Below are positions 45,330 to 56,905 of a stretch of DNA of 64,000 nucleotides, one piece after another (positions within the stretch are counted from its first letter, which is position 1; the number at the start of each line of letters is the position of its first letter). Origin of the DNA: Bettongia penicillata ogilbyi (taxonomy: Eukaryota > Chordata > Mammalia > Diprotodontia > Potoroidae); NCBI GenBank assembly GCA_023548195.1, contig JAJHZJ010000009.1, positions 7,413,715 to 7,477,714 on the forward strand. Reading direction: 5' to 3'. A program made the position numbers and the translations under genes. Under the pieces are notes generated by a model. It saw only the letters and a program-made list of their open reading frames with translations. It had not been told where the DNA came from and did not search any database.

Positions 45330-45595
45330 GCAGATATGTGGCATAGTAAATAGAACATCATCCCAGGAGGTCAGAAGGACCTGAGTTTAGACTGGGCCTC
45401 AAATATTTAACTAGCTGTATGATCCTGGGCAAACCACTTCAACTCTGTTTGCCTCAGTTTCCTCAATTGTAAAATAGGAATAACAATAACACCTATCTCT
45501 CGGGGTTGGTGTGAACATCAAATTAGATTATAATTGTAAAGCACTTAGCACAGTGCCTGGCACATAAAAATTGATATATAAATGTTATTTATTAT
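45330..45595 (+). mobile_element. MIR-type SINE, near full length
   Basis: A-box-like 'atgtggcatagtaaatagaa', B-box-like 'gagtttagactgggcctc', 'gtttgcctcagtttcctcaa' and the tail 'aaagcacttagcacagtgcc' are all present. Confidence 0.82.
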
Positions 45596-45639
45596 TTTTG
45601 AGTGTGAACTGTTCCTGAGTTCCTTCCCTACCCCCAACT

Positions 45640-45960
45640 CTGTAACAGAACTCAATGGAAGCATATTTAGGCCTGGCACATGTGTCAAGTGCCCAGGATA
45701 ACATCTCCTCTCATGGGGCGGCTTCCAGGAGAGTCTGGTGGTTTGCAATGGAGGTGCTCTCCCAGAAGCAGGGTCCCCAGCCCCTCAGCAGGGGAGATAC
45801 CCTCAGAGGCTTTCCATGCATGTGCCACTGTTACCCCTGTGTGCATATATGGGATGTATTTTGAGGGTAATAGATCCTGGAGGTGGAGGGAGAACCTCAT
45901 TTCTGTCTTCCCCTTTCTTGCTTCTCACCCCCACTCCTATTCCGCATCAATGAGGAACAC
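45640..45960. other. GC-rich unassigned stretch in intron 1
   Basis: 320 bases noticeably richer in G+C than the surroundings, with overlapping open frames on both strands (up to 98 codons) that show no protein similarity I recognise. No splice-site pair was evident. Confidence 0.35.
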
Positions 45961-46044
45961 CATGGGTAGATTTTGATCAATTTAATGGTACAGTTCCACT
46001 CCTGAAAATTCTAAGAGAATTCTCTGAATTTTGTGTGTTCAGTT

Positions 46045-46215
46045 TCATAGATTTAAAACTAAATGGACCTCAGAAGCTATTTAATACAATCTGCTGATTT
46101 CATAGACAAAGAAACTGAGGGGAGAAAGGAATAACTTGCTTACTGTCACCAAACTCTTAAGTGACAATCTGTTCTTGAATCTATGTCTTTGGATTATAAA
46201 CCTAGAGCTCTTCTC
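46045..46215 (-). mobile_element. MIR-type SINE
   Basis: 'tttcatagacaaagaaactg', 'taacttgcttactgtcacca' and a degraded head in reverse order. Confidence 0.55.
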
Positions 46216-46225
46216 CATTGTATTA

Positions 46226-46345
46226 CACCAAGGGTGGGGAACTTTTGATCTCAAGGCCACGTGTGACCCACTAGGTCCTCAAGTATGGCCCTTCAAGGTC
46301 ATATGTGGCCTTGAGGATGCAGGTTCCTCAAACCTGTTACATTTT
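46226..46345. mobile_element. hAT-type MITE with internal deletion
   Basis: The left arm (caagggtggggaacttt...ctcaaggccacgtgtg) and right arm (catatgtggccttgaggatg...caggttcctcaaacctg) are imperfect inverted repeats of each other. This is the layout of a short non-autonomous hAT element known from marsupials and other mammals. An internal part is missing. Confidence 0.65.
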
Positions 46346-46349
46346 CACA

Positions 46350-46585
46350 GGGTAACTGGATGATAATGTGTACAGAGTCCTGGAGTCAAGAGGACTGACT
46401 TTCCTGAGTTCAAATCTGGCTTTAGACACTAATTGTATGACCTTGGACAAGATACTCATCTGTAAAATGAATCGGAGAAGGAAACAGCAAAGAACTCCGG
46501 TATCTCTACCAAGAAAACCCCAAATGGGGCCACAAAGAGTCAGACATGACTTTTTAAAAAATTAATAAAAAACAGCTGAACAGTA
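46350..46585 (+). mobile_element. tRNA-derived/MIR-type marsupial SINE
   Basis: 'gagttcaaatctggctttag', 'gaatcggagaaggaaacagc', 'ccaaatggggccacaaagag', then an A-rich tail. Confidence 0.85.
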
Positions 46586-46609
46586 GCAAAGAATGCACTT
46601 TCACAGAAT

Positions 46610-46784
46610 CATCCTGCATTGAAACTGCTAGGGCCCTTTAAATCACCTTATTCCAATCTCCTTTTTATAGTAAGTTGAAACTTAGAGAAGTGGAATGACT
46701 CTTGTCCAAGGTCATACAGTAAGTGGTAAAATCTGTTCCTGAACCCAGGTATTCCAATGATAGGTCTGATGTTTGTTCCACTTT
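46610..46784 (-). mobile_element. MIR-type SINE
   Basis: 'cctttttatagtaagttgaa', 'cttgtccaaggtcatacagt', 'tgaacccaggtattccaatg' in reverse order. Confidence 0.68.
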
Positions 46785-47032
46785 ACCACTAAGTGACTTG
46801 CCCAAGGTCACACAGCTGGTGAGTGTCAAGTGTCTGAGGTGAGATTGCCTCCTCCTGGGTCATCTCCAGTCATCCTGAGGAATATCTGGTCACTGGATTC
46901 AGATGGCTCTGGAGGGGAAGTGAGGCTGGTGACCTGCACAGCCTTCCGTCATTCAAAACAAAGTCAGGTGCAAGTCATGTCATTACTTCTCTGATGGCAT
47001 GGTCTTCTTCGGCAACGAAGAACGAACACACT
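46785..47032 (+). mobile_element. RTE-mobilised SINE
   Basis: The head is MIR-like ('gacttgcccaaggtcacaca'). The body reads 'cctcctgggtcatctccagt' and 'cagatggctctggaggggaa', and the 3' end 'ggtcttcttcggcaacgaag' is the tail type shared with marsupial RTE elements. The reverse-oriented partner is at 62895. Confidence 0.72.
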
Positions 47033-47359
47033 TTAGCAATATGCGCTAAGAAAGGATTACGTGAGAGCACACATACACACTTCAATGTTTGCAAAGGGAT
47101 CAATGGATTGATTGATAGATATTAGTAGTTTTATTAATAAAGCCATGGTGTCTTCTTAATTAGAATATTCTGCCAGTGACATAATGCCATTATTGCAGAC
47201 AATTTTGCTGTTTATTGTAGTGTTTGTAAGTGAATGAAAAATACTCACTGTTACATGTCAATGAGATGCAGTATCACTGTGTTAATTGCCTGCTATGCAC
47301 AGATTGCTATGGGAAATCTACAGATTGAATGCTATGGGAAGTATGAGGAGGGAAATACT

Positions 47360-47640
47360 TCTAAAACTTGGAGAGAGATAGAAGAGGTAACTTTTAAGCT
47401 GGTTTTTAAAGAATAGAGTAAGAGACAAATAGAATAAGTAGTGGGAGACACGGAGGTCCTGGAGGGAAATAACATAAAAAAAGGCTAGAATCCTAGAGTG
47501 TCACAAGGATATGGAGGTCATTGAATGTCAGAAAGGGAAGTGTGACCTTTTTTTGGAAAGTAGTAGGGAGCCACTGAAGATTTTTGAGCAGAAGAATTAC
47601 ATAGTCAAATATATGCCAAAGAAAGATGACTTAGGTAGCT
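47360..47640 (+). mobile_element. Ancient CR1-clade (L2/L3-type) LINE fragment
   Basis: 'aacttttaagctggttttta', 'agtagggagccactgaagat', 'gagcagaagaattacatagt' correspond to the distal part of the repeat seen at 22480. Confidence 0.55.
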
Positions 47641-47644
47641 GTAT

Positions 47645-47880
47645 GAAGCCAGATGGCACAGCAGATAAAATGCCAGATCTAGAGTCAGGAAGACTTCTGG
47701 AGTTCAAATCTGACCTCAGACACTAGCCATGTGACCCTGCACAAGTCATTTAACCCTGTTGGCCTCAGTTTCTTTATCTATAAAATGAGCTAGAGAAGAA
47801 AATGGCAAACCACTCTAGTATGTTTGCCAAGAAAATCCCAAATGGGGTCATGAAGAGTCAGACATGACTGAAAAAGGACT
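47645..47880 (+). mobile_element. tRNA-derived/MIR-type marsupial SINE
   Basis: Full-length forward copy: 'cagatggcacagcagataaa' (A box), 'gagttcaaatctgacctcag' (B box), 'aaatgagctagagaagaaaa', 'caaatggggtcatgaagagt'. Confidence 0.9.
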
Positions 47881-48194
47881 AAATAACCTGAAGGATAAAC
47901 TGGAGAGGAGGGAGTATTATAGATATTTTTAGTAGAAAAAGCACTCTAGTGACAAAGGTCAGACTTCCTACAATTGTAGAAAAGTGATAGTTTTTAAAAC
48001 AAAATGGGAACTTGGAAGTAACTTTGGTTATAGTTTGTACTAATAGCACTATTATTTTCACTAGTACAATAAATATTTGCTAAGTGAACCAACATTTGTC
48101 TAATTAGTTTCCTCTTACTTAGCTTTCATCAGTTACAGTTACTTTTGGAGTGAAATATATTGATTGATCTAATTTGTAATAAATCTTGAGGACT

Positions 48195-48330
48195 TGGTTT
48201 TGGAAGGATTGTAGAGCTCATCTAGTCCAAAGGACTCATTTTACAAATGAGGAAACTGAGGCTGAGTGATGAAATGAATTCCCAGAAAATCACAGAAGTA
48301 GAACAACCAGAATACAAGCAGGATTATAAT
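48195..48330 (-). mobile_element. MIR-type SINE
   Basis: 'cattttacaaatgaggaaac', 'aatgaattcccagaaaatca' in reverse order. Confidence 0.65.
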
Positions 48331-48549
48331 TTTGTCTATGTATCCCCAGCACTATTCTGTGAAAATTGTAAGTTATTAATAAATAACTGAATAGAACCGG
48401 CCTCAGTTCCCTGACTCTAAACCCAGTGTGCCTTCCACTAGAGGTCCTTGATAAGTGCTATTTAATAGACTCAGATTTGAGTCCCCATTAGCTGTGGCCT
48501 CAGGCAAGTTACCTTTTCTTCTCTGAGTAACAGTTTCAGAAAGGTCATA

Positions 48550-49060
48550 GACAGAAAGTTGAAACGGTCTGACTGCTCCATTTTACAGATGAGAAAACTG
48601 AAACCTATAGAAAAGGATTAGTTTCTTGTTCCAGATTACACAGGTAGTAAGTGCTCCTAATTCCTCTTACTTCTAAACAAGGATTCTTTCCTCTGTACCT
48701 TGCTCCTTCAGCTGTAAAACTGAGGATATTGTATCTGCACTATGTACCTTCAGGGATGTTATGAGTGAGGCATTGGAAACCTTCAAGTGATATCCAAATG
48801 TAAGTTATTACAATTATTGACATTGGTTATTATTATTTAAAGTAGTAATTTTGCATGTGGGATGATAGGACCAGAAATTTGGACCTGAAAGGGAACTTAA
48901 AAGTTAACAAATCCAACTTCACCCATTTTAAAGATGAGGAAAAGTTTGAGTGACTTGTCCATAACAGAATAGCTAGTAAATGCCTGAAGAAGGATTTGAA
49001 CTCAGGTCTTCCTGAATCTAAGTCCAGGACTATATCCATTTGTGATACCACTTGGCGGCC
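48550..49060 (-). mobile_element. Two MIR-type SINE pieces
   Basis: 48570-48700 ('ccattttacagatgagaaaa', 'ttacacaggtagtaagtgct') and 48890-49060 ('cattttaaagatgaggaaaa', 'gaactcaggtcttcctgaat', 'ttgtgataccacttggcggc'). Confidence 0.7.
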
Positions 49061-50990
49061 ATCTGTCCAATTTTACTTAGAAATTGGGAAGCTGGTGAAG
49101 CTGGTACATTTTGCACAAACACTTTTCTCTTCATCTTTCCCTCACATTTCCTTCTGTCTATAATTCTTTCCAGTATATAATAGACTTCTACGAGAAATGT
49201 GCCTTCCAAAATAGACACTACTGGAGAATTACATAATAAAGGCTTTTCTCAGTGGGCCTCTTACTCAGCTGAAGTATGAAATCTACCATCTTCTTCGTCC
49301 CTCAGTGGAAATGGCTGTGTCAGAGAAATGACTGAATGGGATGGGAATGACCTGAATTTCTTGGCTATATCAAACCTCTAATATCTTTTCAATCACTTGT
49401 GGGAGATGGTGGTGGTATGTAAAAATTACCATTTTCCTGGGGGGAAATTCACAGTGGATTCTCTTTTTCTAATGAATCTGCCAGAAGTTGCTTTCTCTAG
49501 AAATCTGATCTCATATTCTCCAGATTTTTCTTCCCCTATGCCCTCAGAAAGAGCATATTGCTCCTTCTCTTTGCCCTTTTTTCTTCTCCAGTACAAGCAT
49601 TTTCTCTCTTTTCCTCACTTTTCCCCCTCTTCCATCTCCCTCTGCCTCAGTGCATCTCTGTTAAGACGATCCTCTGACATCACATTCTAGGTTAGAGGAA
49701 AGTCTTTACCTGTTTTCACAGAGCAGGCTGAGCCTGGGAACCTTTGTGGTCATCAGCTCTTCCAGCTGTTTGTCTAAAACGCTCTTTAGGGAGGCTAAAA
49801 GCAATGAACCTGGAATAACCACATTTGACTTCAGGGAGCCCTCTTGAGAATTTAGTAATTACTTAATGGATTGAATTGGCGACATATACTATTCCAGATA
49901 ACAGCTTGGGTTACATTGAATTAACCTTCACAAATGGCTATTTATTGGTGTACTCTTAAAAGACTACATGTGTTGGCCATAATCGCTCCTCCATGCTTCT
50001 CCATGCTGATGGGTATTTGCACTGTCTGAGTGAAAAATTTCTCAGATTAAAGCCTGGGTGGTAGTTTGAGCCATTTAGTGGTGTGTGCCATTGTTTGAAG
50101 CACATTGAGCATAAATCCTGTCTTGTAAACAGCAGGGAGACTAAGGAGATTTGCCCACATTCTGGTGTCATTACTTGGAGTTCCAACAGAGAAAAAGAGG
50201 AAACCATTTGAGAGCAAAGCATAAGATACAAAGAGAGGATGAATATGAGAATTTTAGGATCTCCTATTGAGGAGCAATCAGTGTTGGGGATAGGCCTGCA
50301 TGTATCCACACATGTACATCCTTTGTGGATTTACACTGTTTGACCAAAAAAAAAAGTGGAGGGAGGAGAAACAAGTGTTAGGCTTTTAATAAACACTTGT
50401 GGATTTAACTGGCTTGCTCAAGAGAAGTAGGAAGAGCTTATACATGCCCTTAATAAGTAGAATAAGGGATAACTTTTAAAAAATGAGTGGAGGCACTCAT
50501 GATGACTGGTGGTATTTTATTTGGGTCCAAATTTCATAGTCCCTTATCCTGCTTTTATGGAGACCTTTAATTTTTTCCTCCAGAACATTCCTTGTTGTAT
50601 ATCCAAATACTCAAAAGACTTTTCCTGATTTTGCTAAATATGACTTTGTTTTCCAGTGGTTTTAATGAATAATACAACTATAGAGGGTTGATTTTTTGGA
50701 ATACACTATTTATAGAGTCAGAACCAGCTTTAGAAATAGGAGAAGATGTAATCTCAAGGATAAAGTATTTTGGAAGCAAATAATTATTGCATCCTTCCAC
50801 CCTCAAAGGGCTGTAAGATTAAGGATCCACCCTTATTTTCTGTATTTATCTAAACCTTGTGGCTCCTCTAGAGTCTAGAACACTGCTCTGCAGGAAGTAA
50901 GTAGGTATTTTGGACATACTTTTCAAATGAATTATTTTTCTTAACTAAATTGTATCTGTTTGTTGTCCAATCCCTTCAGAGAAATAAGGA
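49061..50990. other. Intronic stretch without recognised features
   Basis: About 1.9 kb with no repeats or exons identified. Frames are short and unremarkable. Confidence 0.35.
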
Positions 50991-51135
50991 TAGGAAGATC
51001 TGGTTCTAGTCCCAGCTCTACCAAGCCAACTAAATGTTTTTGGACAAAGCATTTCCGCTTTGGGCTCGCCGGTTCTCATCTATTAAATGAAAGGAGAAGG
51101 GGTTAGACTATATGATCTGTATAGTCCCTTCTTGT
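50991..51135 (+). mobile_element. MIR-type SINE
   Basis: 'ctggttctagtcccagctct', 'ttggacaaagcatttccgct', 'tctcatctattaaatgaaag'. Confidence 0.68.
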
Positions 51136-51539
51136 TTTCAAATCCTGTGTTCCCCCTTATCCCCTTCCAACCAGAAAGTGTGATGATTTAGAGTCTGAAG
51201 AAAGCAGGGAGGGGGATATCTCACATATGTTGAATTCTTTCTTGGCATCAGATTTCTATAATTAAAGAAACTTTATTAAAAATATACTCTCCAAGAGTTT
51301 CCATATTTTCATCAAGAAACCTTGAGTGAGTATCCCAGGCAGACATTCCTGTCTTGTCAGGGAAGTCATCAGTGACAATCTCCCAACGTAGATCAGATGA
51401 AGATATCCTGTTACTTGAAGCCGATTGGGAATATATGATTTTCAACTATGCCACAAATTATAGACAAATACTAGATATATTTGTTGTTTCCACTGATAAC
51501 ATGTAAGCTCCCAAGAGGATATCACAATGCTGAGCACAT

Positions 51540-51700
51540 AGTAGGGCTACTAGGTGGCACAGTGGAAAGGGCACTGGAAAGGGCAGTGTCAGAAAGACCT
51601 AAGTTTAAATCCTGCCTCAGAAACGTCTTAGCTATGTGATCCTAGAAAGAACATTTATTGTTTCTCGCCTCCATTTTCATATATGTAAAATGGGAATCAT
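51540..51700 (+). mobile_element. MIR-type SINE, head half
   Basis: 'ctaggtggcacagtggaaag' (A-box region), 'aagtttaaatcctgcctcag' (B box), 'atatgtaaaatgggaatcat'. Confidence 0.8.
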
Positions 51701-51970
51701 CATTGTTGAGTTGTTAATTCATTTTTCAGTTGTGTCCAACCCTTCATCACCCCATTTGGAGTTTTCCTGGCAAAAAAAAAAAATACTGAAATGGTTTGCC
51801 ATTTCCTTCTCCAGCTCATTTTACAGATGAGGAAATAGAGGCAGATGGAGTAAAGTGACTTGTCCAGGGTCACACAGCCAATAAATGTTTGAAGCCAGAT
51901 TTGAACTCAGGAAGATGAGTCTTCCTGACCCCAGGCATGGCACTCTATCCACCGTGCTACCTGGGCATAA
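51701..51970 (-). mobile_element. tRNA-derived/MIR-type marsupial SINE
   Basis: Reverse full-length copy from 'attgttgagttgttaattca' through 'ccatttggagttttcctggc' to 'gcactctatccaccgtgcta'. An A12 run is at 51773. Confidence 0.88.
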
Positions 51971-53264
51971 ATAGCACATACCTATCCAGGGTATTGTCAG
52001 GATAAAATAAGAATATTTGTAAAGCTGTGTATGCTAAATAAGTGCTAGCTGTTGTTATTAACTACTTAACAAATGTTTCTTGATAGATTAATAGGGGCTT
52101 AACACATAATTAATTAATAGCTCTCTCACATGGGTAAAATGTTATAACCCTCCATATATAGTACAAGATTAGTTTTTTACATTTGCAAAATTGCCCTGAA
52201 ATTTGAGTGCATCAATGATCAGATGTATCTTCCATAATGAAAATAACTCACATTTATATAGCATTTATTATCACAAAGTATTTTCCATATATTTTCTCGT
52301 TTGAAAATGCTGCTTCTTAACTTTCTAAGACTGATTTAAACTTTAAGTTTTATTGTACAGTAAAATTTTGCATCTTTTCTAATGATCCCAAACTAATGAT
52401 AGTGTTTTTTGAAGGCTGGAGATGAACAAACTATGAAGCTGAGAAAATTCCACTTTACATCTACACTTGATAGAGTTAGTGAGAAGGAAAGATTTGCTAA
52501 CACTTCGCCCTAGACTAAGTTTATGAATACTTTAATGGGCTAGAGAAACTCTTTGGTGACTGAACTTCCAGAAGCCTATGACTGCGCATTTGCTCCAGTC
52601 TAATATAGGTTTTAGCACTTTGCAGGTCAGCGCCACTGCTATTTGTCTCTGACCTAAGAGATCTGGAGTTCTTCACATCAAAACCACATCTTGCTGAGCA
52701 GAGATCAAACGTAGGAAGGTAAGGATTCTACCAGTGATTTATCATGCCAGAGAGGGTGATCCGGCCATATGGGGCCACTGCAAATGAAGCTGACATTCCA
52801 GCAGTTTCTCATATAGGCTTCTCATGTAGTTATATCCAGATTTTTCTCATAGAAGAATTCTAGTAGCAGTTCCTGTTTCATAGCAGGACTTCCAATAACA
52901 GAAGGTTTATACCAGTAAGATAAAAAGGAAAGAAAAAAAGAATCTAACACTCCATTTGACTTGGGACTTGACAAAATATCTTAAGGTCACTTTAGTTCTG
53001 TTAATTTAATTTCTAATTCTTCCTTTTCCCCGTTCATTGAGAAGGTTTCTGTATTTTCGGTTTACTGAGTGCTTTAAGACCCTTCCTAAATCTGGGCAAG
53101 ACTGAATTCACCAGTCACATATAATTAGACTCATTATTTAATTAAACTTGGGAAAGCTGGCATTTGAAGGGTTTTATTACAACAGTAATTCTAGTTGAGG
53201 AAAAATATCTTCATTTTGCTAATAAAAATGCTAAACGTTCTTATAACTTTAAAAGTAGATCAAT
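51971..53264. other. Intronic stretch, partly unique
   Basis: A MIR tail-like piece ('taaagctgtgtatgctaaat') is followed by unassigned DNA. 52530-52800 is of balanced composition with no repeat recognised. Confidence 0.35.
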
Positions 53265-53340
53265 TGACTACTATTTATTGCACACCTACCATATTCCAAG
53301 CACTCTGCTAGGTGCTGAGGATAGAAAGATGACAGGGGAA
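53265..53340 (+). mobile_element. Ancient CR1-clade (L2/L3-type) LINE fragment
   Basis: 'actatttattgcacacctac', 'ttccaagcactctgctaggt', 'gctgaggatagaaagatgac'. Confidence 0.6.
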
Positions 53341-53794
53341 AATATTTTCCTTTTTAAGTAGATAAAGGGGATGGACTTTAAGTCAAGTGTCTGATATTGT
53401 CTGGTAATTGATTTTCTAATTGTAACAAAGCAAAACCCAACCTATTCACATACTATGGATTTTAGTAATCCCTCATTATTTCCCAGCTTCTGGAGAGCAT
53501 CACTGACTCACTCTACTTACGGTTCAGTTTGTAGCACATTTACAGTCACCAGACAAATGTTCAGCCCCCTGTGGAGAAAACATTTATTTTTTTTTATTTC
53601 AAAGGCGAAGTTAGTGACTGCCTTGATCATATACCATGCACTCTGGGGTTTCTGACTGATTTTCTTTGTATAAGAAATGAGAAGTAATTCTAAAGTATAA
53701 ATGAATGATCAGGACATTATTTCCTAATTTACCTCAAGATCTGAAGCTAAAATTTGCCTGTGCATTGTTTTTAAGATCCTACAATGATAAGATC

Positions 53795-53930
53795 TGGAAG
53801 AATCTCACAGTTTCACCCAGTTCCATTTTCTAGATGATCAAACAAGCATAGAAAGTTTGAGGGATTTGCCCAGTGTCCCACAGAGTGCTGAAAGGTCAAG
53901 ATGCATATTCTGGTCTTCCAACCTCAAATT
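53795..53930 (-). mobile_element. MIR-type SINE
   Basis: 'ccattttctagatgatcaaa', 'gggatttgcccagtgtccca' in reverse order. Confidence 0.65.
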
Positions 53931-54019
53931 CTGTTCTCTTTCCTTGGATATTAGAACTCTCTCCACAGGTAAAAAGGAGTATTTGCTTAGACATAGGGAT
54001 TCTTCATCAGAGCCTGTAA

Positions 54020-54175
54020 ATTTGCTTTTTAAAATATTTTGACAAATGTCTTTCAATATAATTGCTTTCTCTTGTGATTTTATGCATTTTGTACTTTCTG
54101 AGAAGGGGTCCATAAGACTTCATCAGCTTGCCAAAGGGGTCCACGACACACAAAAGTGGTTAAGAACCTCTGGTG
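54020..54175 (-). mobile_element. hAT-type (MER-like) DNA transposon remnant
   Basis: 'gagaaggggtccataagact', 'gccaaaggggtccacgacac', 'gtggttaagaacctctgg' are the end region of the element also seen at 40825, in the opposite orientation. Confidence 0.6.
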
Positions 54176-54184
54176 TAATGGTTA

Positions 54185-54330
54185 GAGCTGGGGTTTAGCA
54201 ATCAATTGTCTTATCTTCTAATTAGTGTCCAGGTTCAACTAGCTAGTCATTTAAATTCTTGTTGCCTCAGTTTCTTTGTCTATAATATGGGAATCATTAT
54301 GTAAGGTGGCAAAAGTCTTAAAGTCATTAT
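54185..54330 (+). mobile_element. MIR-type SINE, degraded
   Basis: 'gtgtccaggttcaactagct', 'gttgcctcagtttctttgtc', 'taatatgggaatcattatg'. Confidence 0.65.
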
Positions 54331-55189
54331 CTTTAGGGGTCACACTGAATGAATTTAAGTACACGAAATGTGATGGATTCCAGTTTTCCCTATGAGATAC
54401 AAGACCTGTTTTCCAAATCTTTATCTGTGACAAATACATAAAAGAGATTTTAATTAAAAAAGGAATTAGTTATTTAATAGAAATGAAAGCCAGAGAATTC
54501 TTTAAACTCATTGAGCTTCCGTAGTAAGGAATACAGCTGCCAGTAACCATGCCAAGAAATGCAACAGAAAGATTGGGTCTTGGCCCAGCCTTGCTGGTGA
54601 AATAAGCAGGGCTACAGGCCCATTGTAAAGACTTCCCTAATCTACTCAAGGAATTGCCCAAACCTCCTAATTTGAAATCATACAAACAAAAACATTGAGA
54701 TAAGCTGGTTGCTTTTCAAGTGGGGACCCCTGTGGTTTAGAAAATAAACACCTCTAGTCTCCCCCGCTACCCCCACTAGCCTTTCTGATGCCTCTCCATT
54801 TGCAAATGAATAGACCCAGCTCCTAGAAAGACTCAGGACTAATTAAAGCCACAGAAGATAGGCAAAGGAACATTTGTTTCAGAGCAGAAGACAAAAAGAA
54901 ACCATGTTAAATTCCACTTTCTCAAAAGACTACTGGAGGGAGTCAAAACCCTTTCCCTGGATTTTTTTTCTCTTTCTAAAAGCAGTTGGATTTTCCACAT
55001 ACCACTCTCTCTCTCAGTCTGATAGTCTAATGGGATGTCTGAACAAGGCTTAGCTGCAGTTACTTCCGTATTAGAGCTAGAACTGTGATCTAGAGACCCT
55101 TAGTAGCCTGGTTCAGATTTTACGTCACCTCCACCGTCTTCATCAACTGCTTCTACTCCCTTTCAAAAGTATTTGTTCTGTGTTCAGTC

Positions 55190-55385
55190 AGTCAGTTAGA
55201 CAGTCGATGAGCATTTATAGCACTTACTATGTGCCAGGCATTGTGTGAGCTAAGTGTTAAAGATACAAAAGCAAAAACATAGCCCCTGACTTCAAGGAAC
55301 TTACATTCTGCTGAGGGTCACAATACGTAAAGAACTAGGTACATACAAGAGATGTAATGGATAAGGTGGTCAAGCAATACATATT
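55190..55385 (+). mobile_element. Ancient CR1-clade (L2/L3-type) LINE fragment
   Basis: 'gcatttatagcacttactat', 'gtgccaggcattgtgtgagc', 'ttcaaggaacttacattctg'. Confidence 0.65.
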
Positions 55386-55394
55386 CTCACTTTG

Positions 55395-55600
55395 GTCCTA
55401 TCCCAAAATATAGCACAATAGTAGTCTATTATATTCATTTATTGCTCTTTGTTTAGTTATTCCTAATCAATGGCCATCTATTTTGTGCCCACTTCTTTGC
55501 TCCCATCAAAAATGGAACCACTTTTTGGTTGTGGTCAATGACTTTCTTAGGGTATAGGCCTGGTAGCAGAATCTCTGGGTCAAAGGATATTTTTGTTTCA
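55395..55600 (-). mobile_element. L1 3'-region fragment
   Basis: 'gcacaatagtagtctattat', 'caatggccatctattttgtg', 'gggtcaaaggatatttttg' recur in reverse-oriented L1 3' regions of marsupials. Confidence 0.5.
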
Positions 55601-55604
55601 TTTT

Positions 55605-55760
55605 TATTCACTCAGCAAACTTTTATTATTAAGTGCCTACTATGTGTAAGACACGCTGCTAGGTATTAGGAGTACTCAGGAATACAATCCTTATGTGTAT
55701 AGAGGATTACATAGAAGTAGCAAAGACCATAAGTTCTTTGAAATAAAATACTATTTTTTT
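55605..55760 (+). mobile_element. Ancient CR1-clade (L2/L3-type) LINE fragment
   Basis: 'ttaagtgcctactatgtgta' and 'gacacgctgctaggtattag'. Confidence 0.55.
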
Positions 55761-56749
55761 CTAATTTTTTAAAAATCTTTACTGGTACCTAACATGAGAT
55801 TTTCTCCACAGAAGGCACTTTATAAATATTTGTTGAACTGAATTTCATGGAACATATAGGAGATAGTTTTTACTACCTTTAACAAAAGCCCATATTATCA
55901 TTAGAGTATAATTAATAATATTAGAATAATAACATTTAGAGTTCAATGGGTACCTTGGAGTCCAACCCCCTCATTTTACAGATGAGAACATTGAGATCTA
56001 ATGGGTAATAGGTGACTAAGGTTTTCCAAACCCTAATCCAGTTCTCTACCATGAATTGTAAACTTCCAAATGAGATGCAATTTTGTGCTGTCTCACCCTC
56101 TGGAGCATAATAAAATTCTTCTCTTGTTCCTGTTTGGGGAAAAAAGGGCATTCCCCTTTAGTGGGAAAACCAATGACGTCACTGGAGCAATTATATGTAG
56201 GATAGTTTAGCTTATTACTAGGACCATGACCACCTTCTTTGGTAACTCTGTTCCTTTCTTTGATTTAAAAAGAGTTAATTTTCAACACAACTAAATCATA
56301 TTGGCTACTGGTTTGCCATCTGGTCATCTCCTAAGGATCACAAGGCAATTTGGCATCAAATTTGACAATATTTGGCTTTTCTGAGCATGATTCACTGCAG
56401 GCTGTCATGTAGATCCTTTAAAAGATTTTTCACTTTAAAAATACATTTTATTATTGAAATAATATTTGGCAAATGCATGTCAAAGATTCAGTAAAGATAG
56501 AAAATCATCACTACCCAGCTTTTATAAAAATGTCCCATGTTCCTTACTCTTGTCTTAGGAAAAGCGATCCAGATATTATTTCCTCATGGTAGTAGGCTTT
56601 TATGAAATTCAAAGCTTGCATATGCCAGTTAGTTGGTTCAATTTTGATTGACTTTCAAAGTAAGCCCACTTTTAGTCATTCTTAAAAACGTATTAAACTA
56701 TCCACTTCACACTGTAGGCCTTTCCCTGTAGATACCAGGAGATCCTCCT

Positions 56750-56905
56750 CCATTAAGGTTTGAGAGTCAGGGAATCACGGAGCTAGAATGGGAAGGACCC
56801 TCAGGGGCCATTTGATCCAACCTCCCCTTTTACAGAGAAGGAAACTGAGACCCAGAGAGTTTCCATGACTTCCTCAAAGACACCCAGCTAGGAAGTAGCC
56901 TAAGT
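56750..56905 (-). mobile_element. MIR-type SINE
   Basis: 'gagctagaatgggaaggacc', 'cttttacagagaaggaaact', 'gacttcctcaaagacaccca' in reverse order. Confidence 0.75.
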
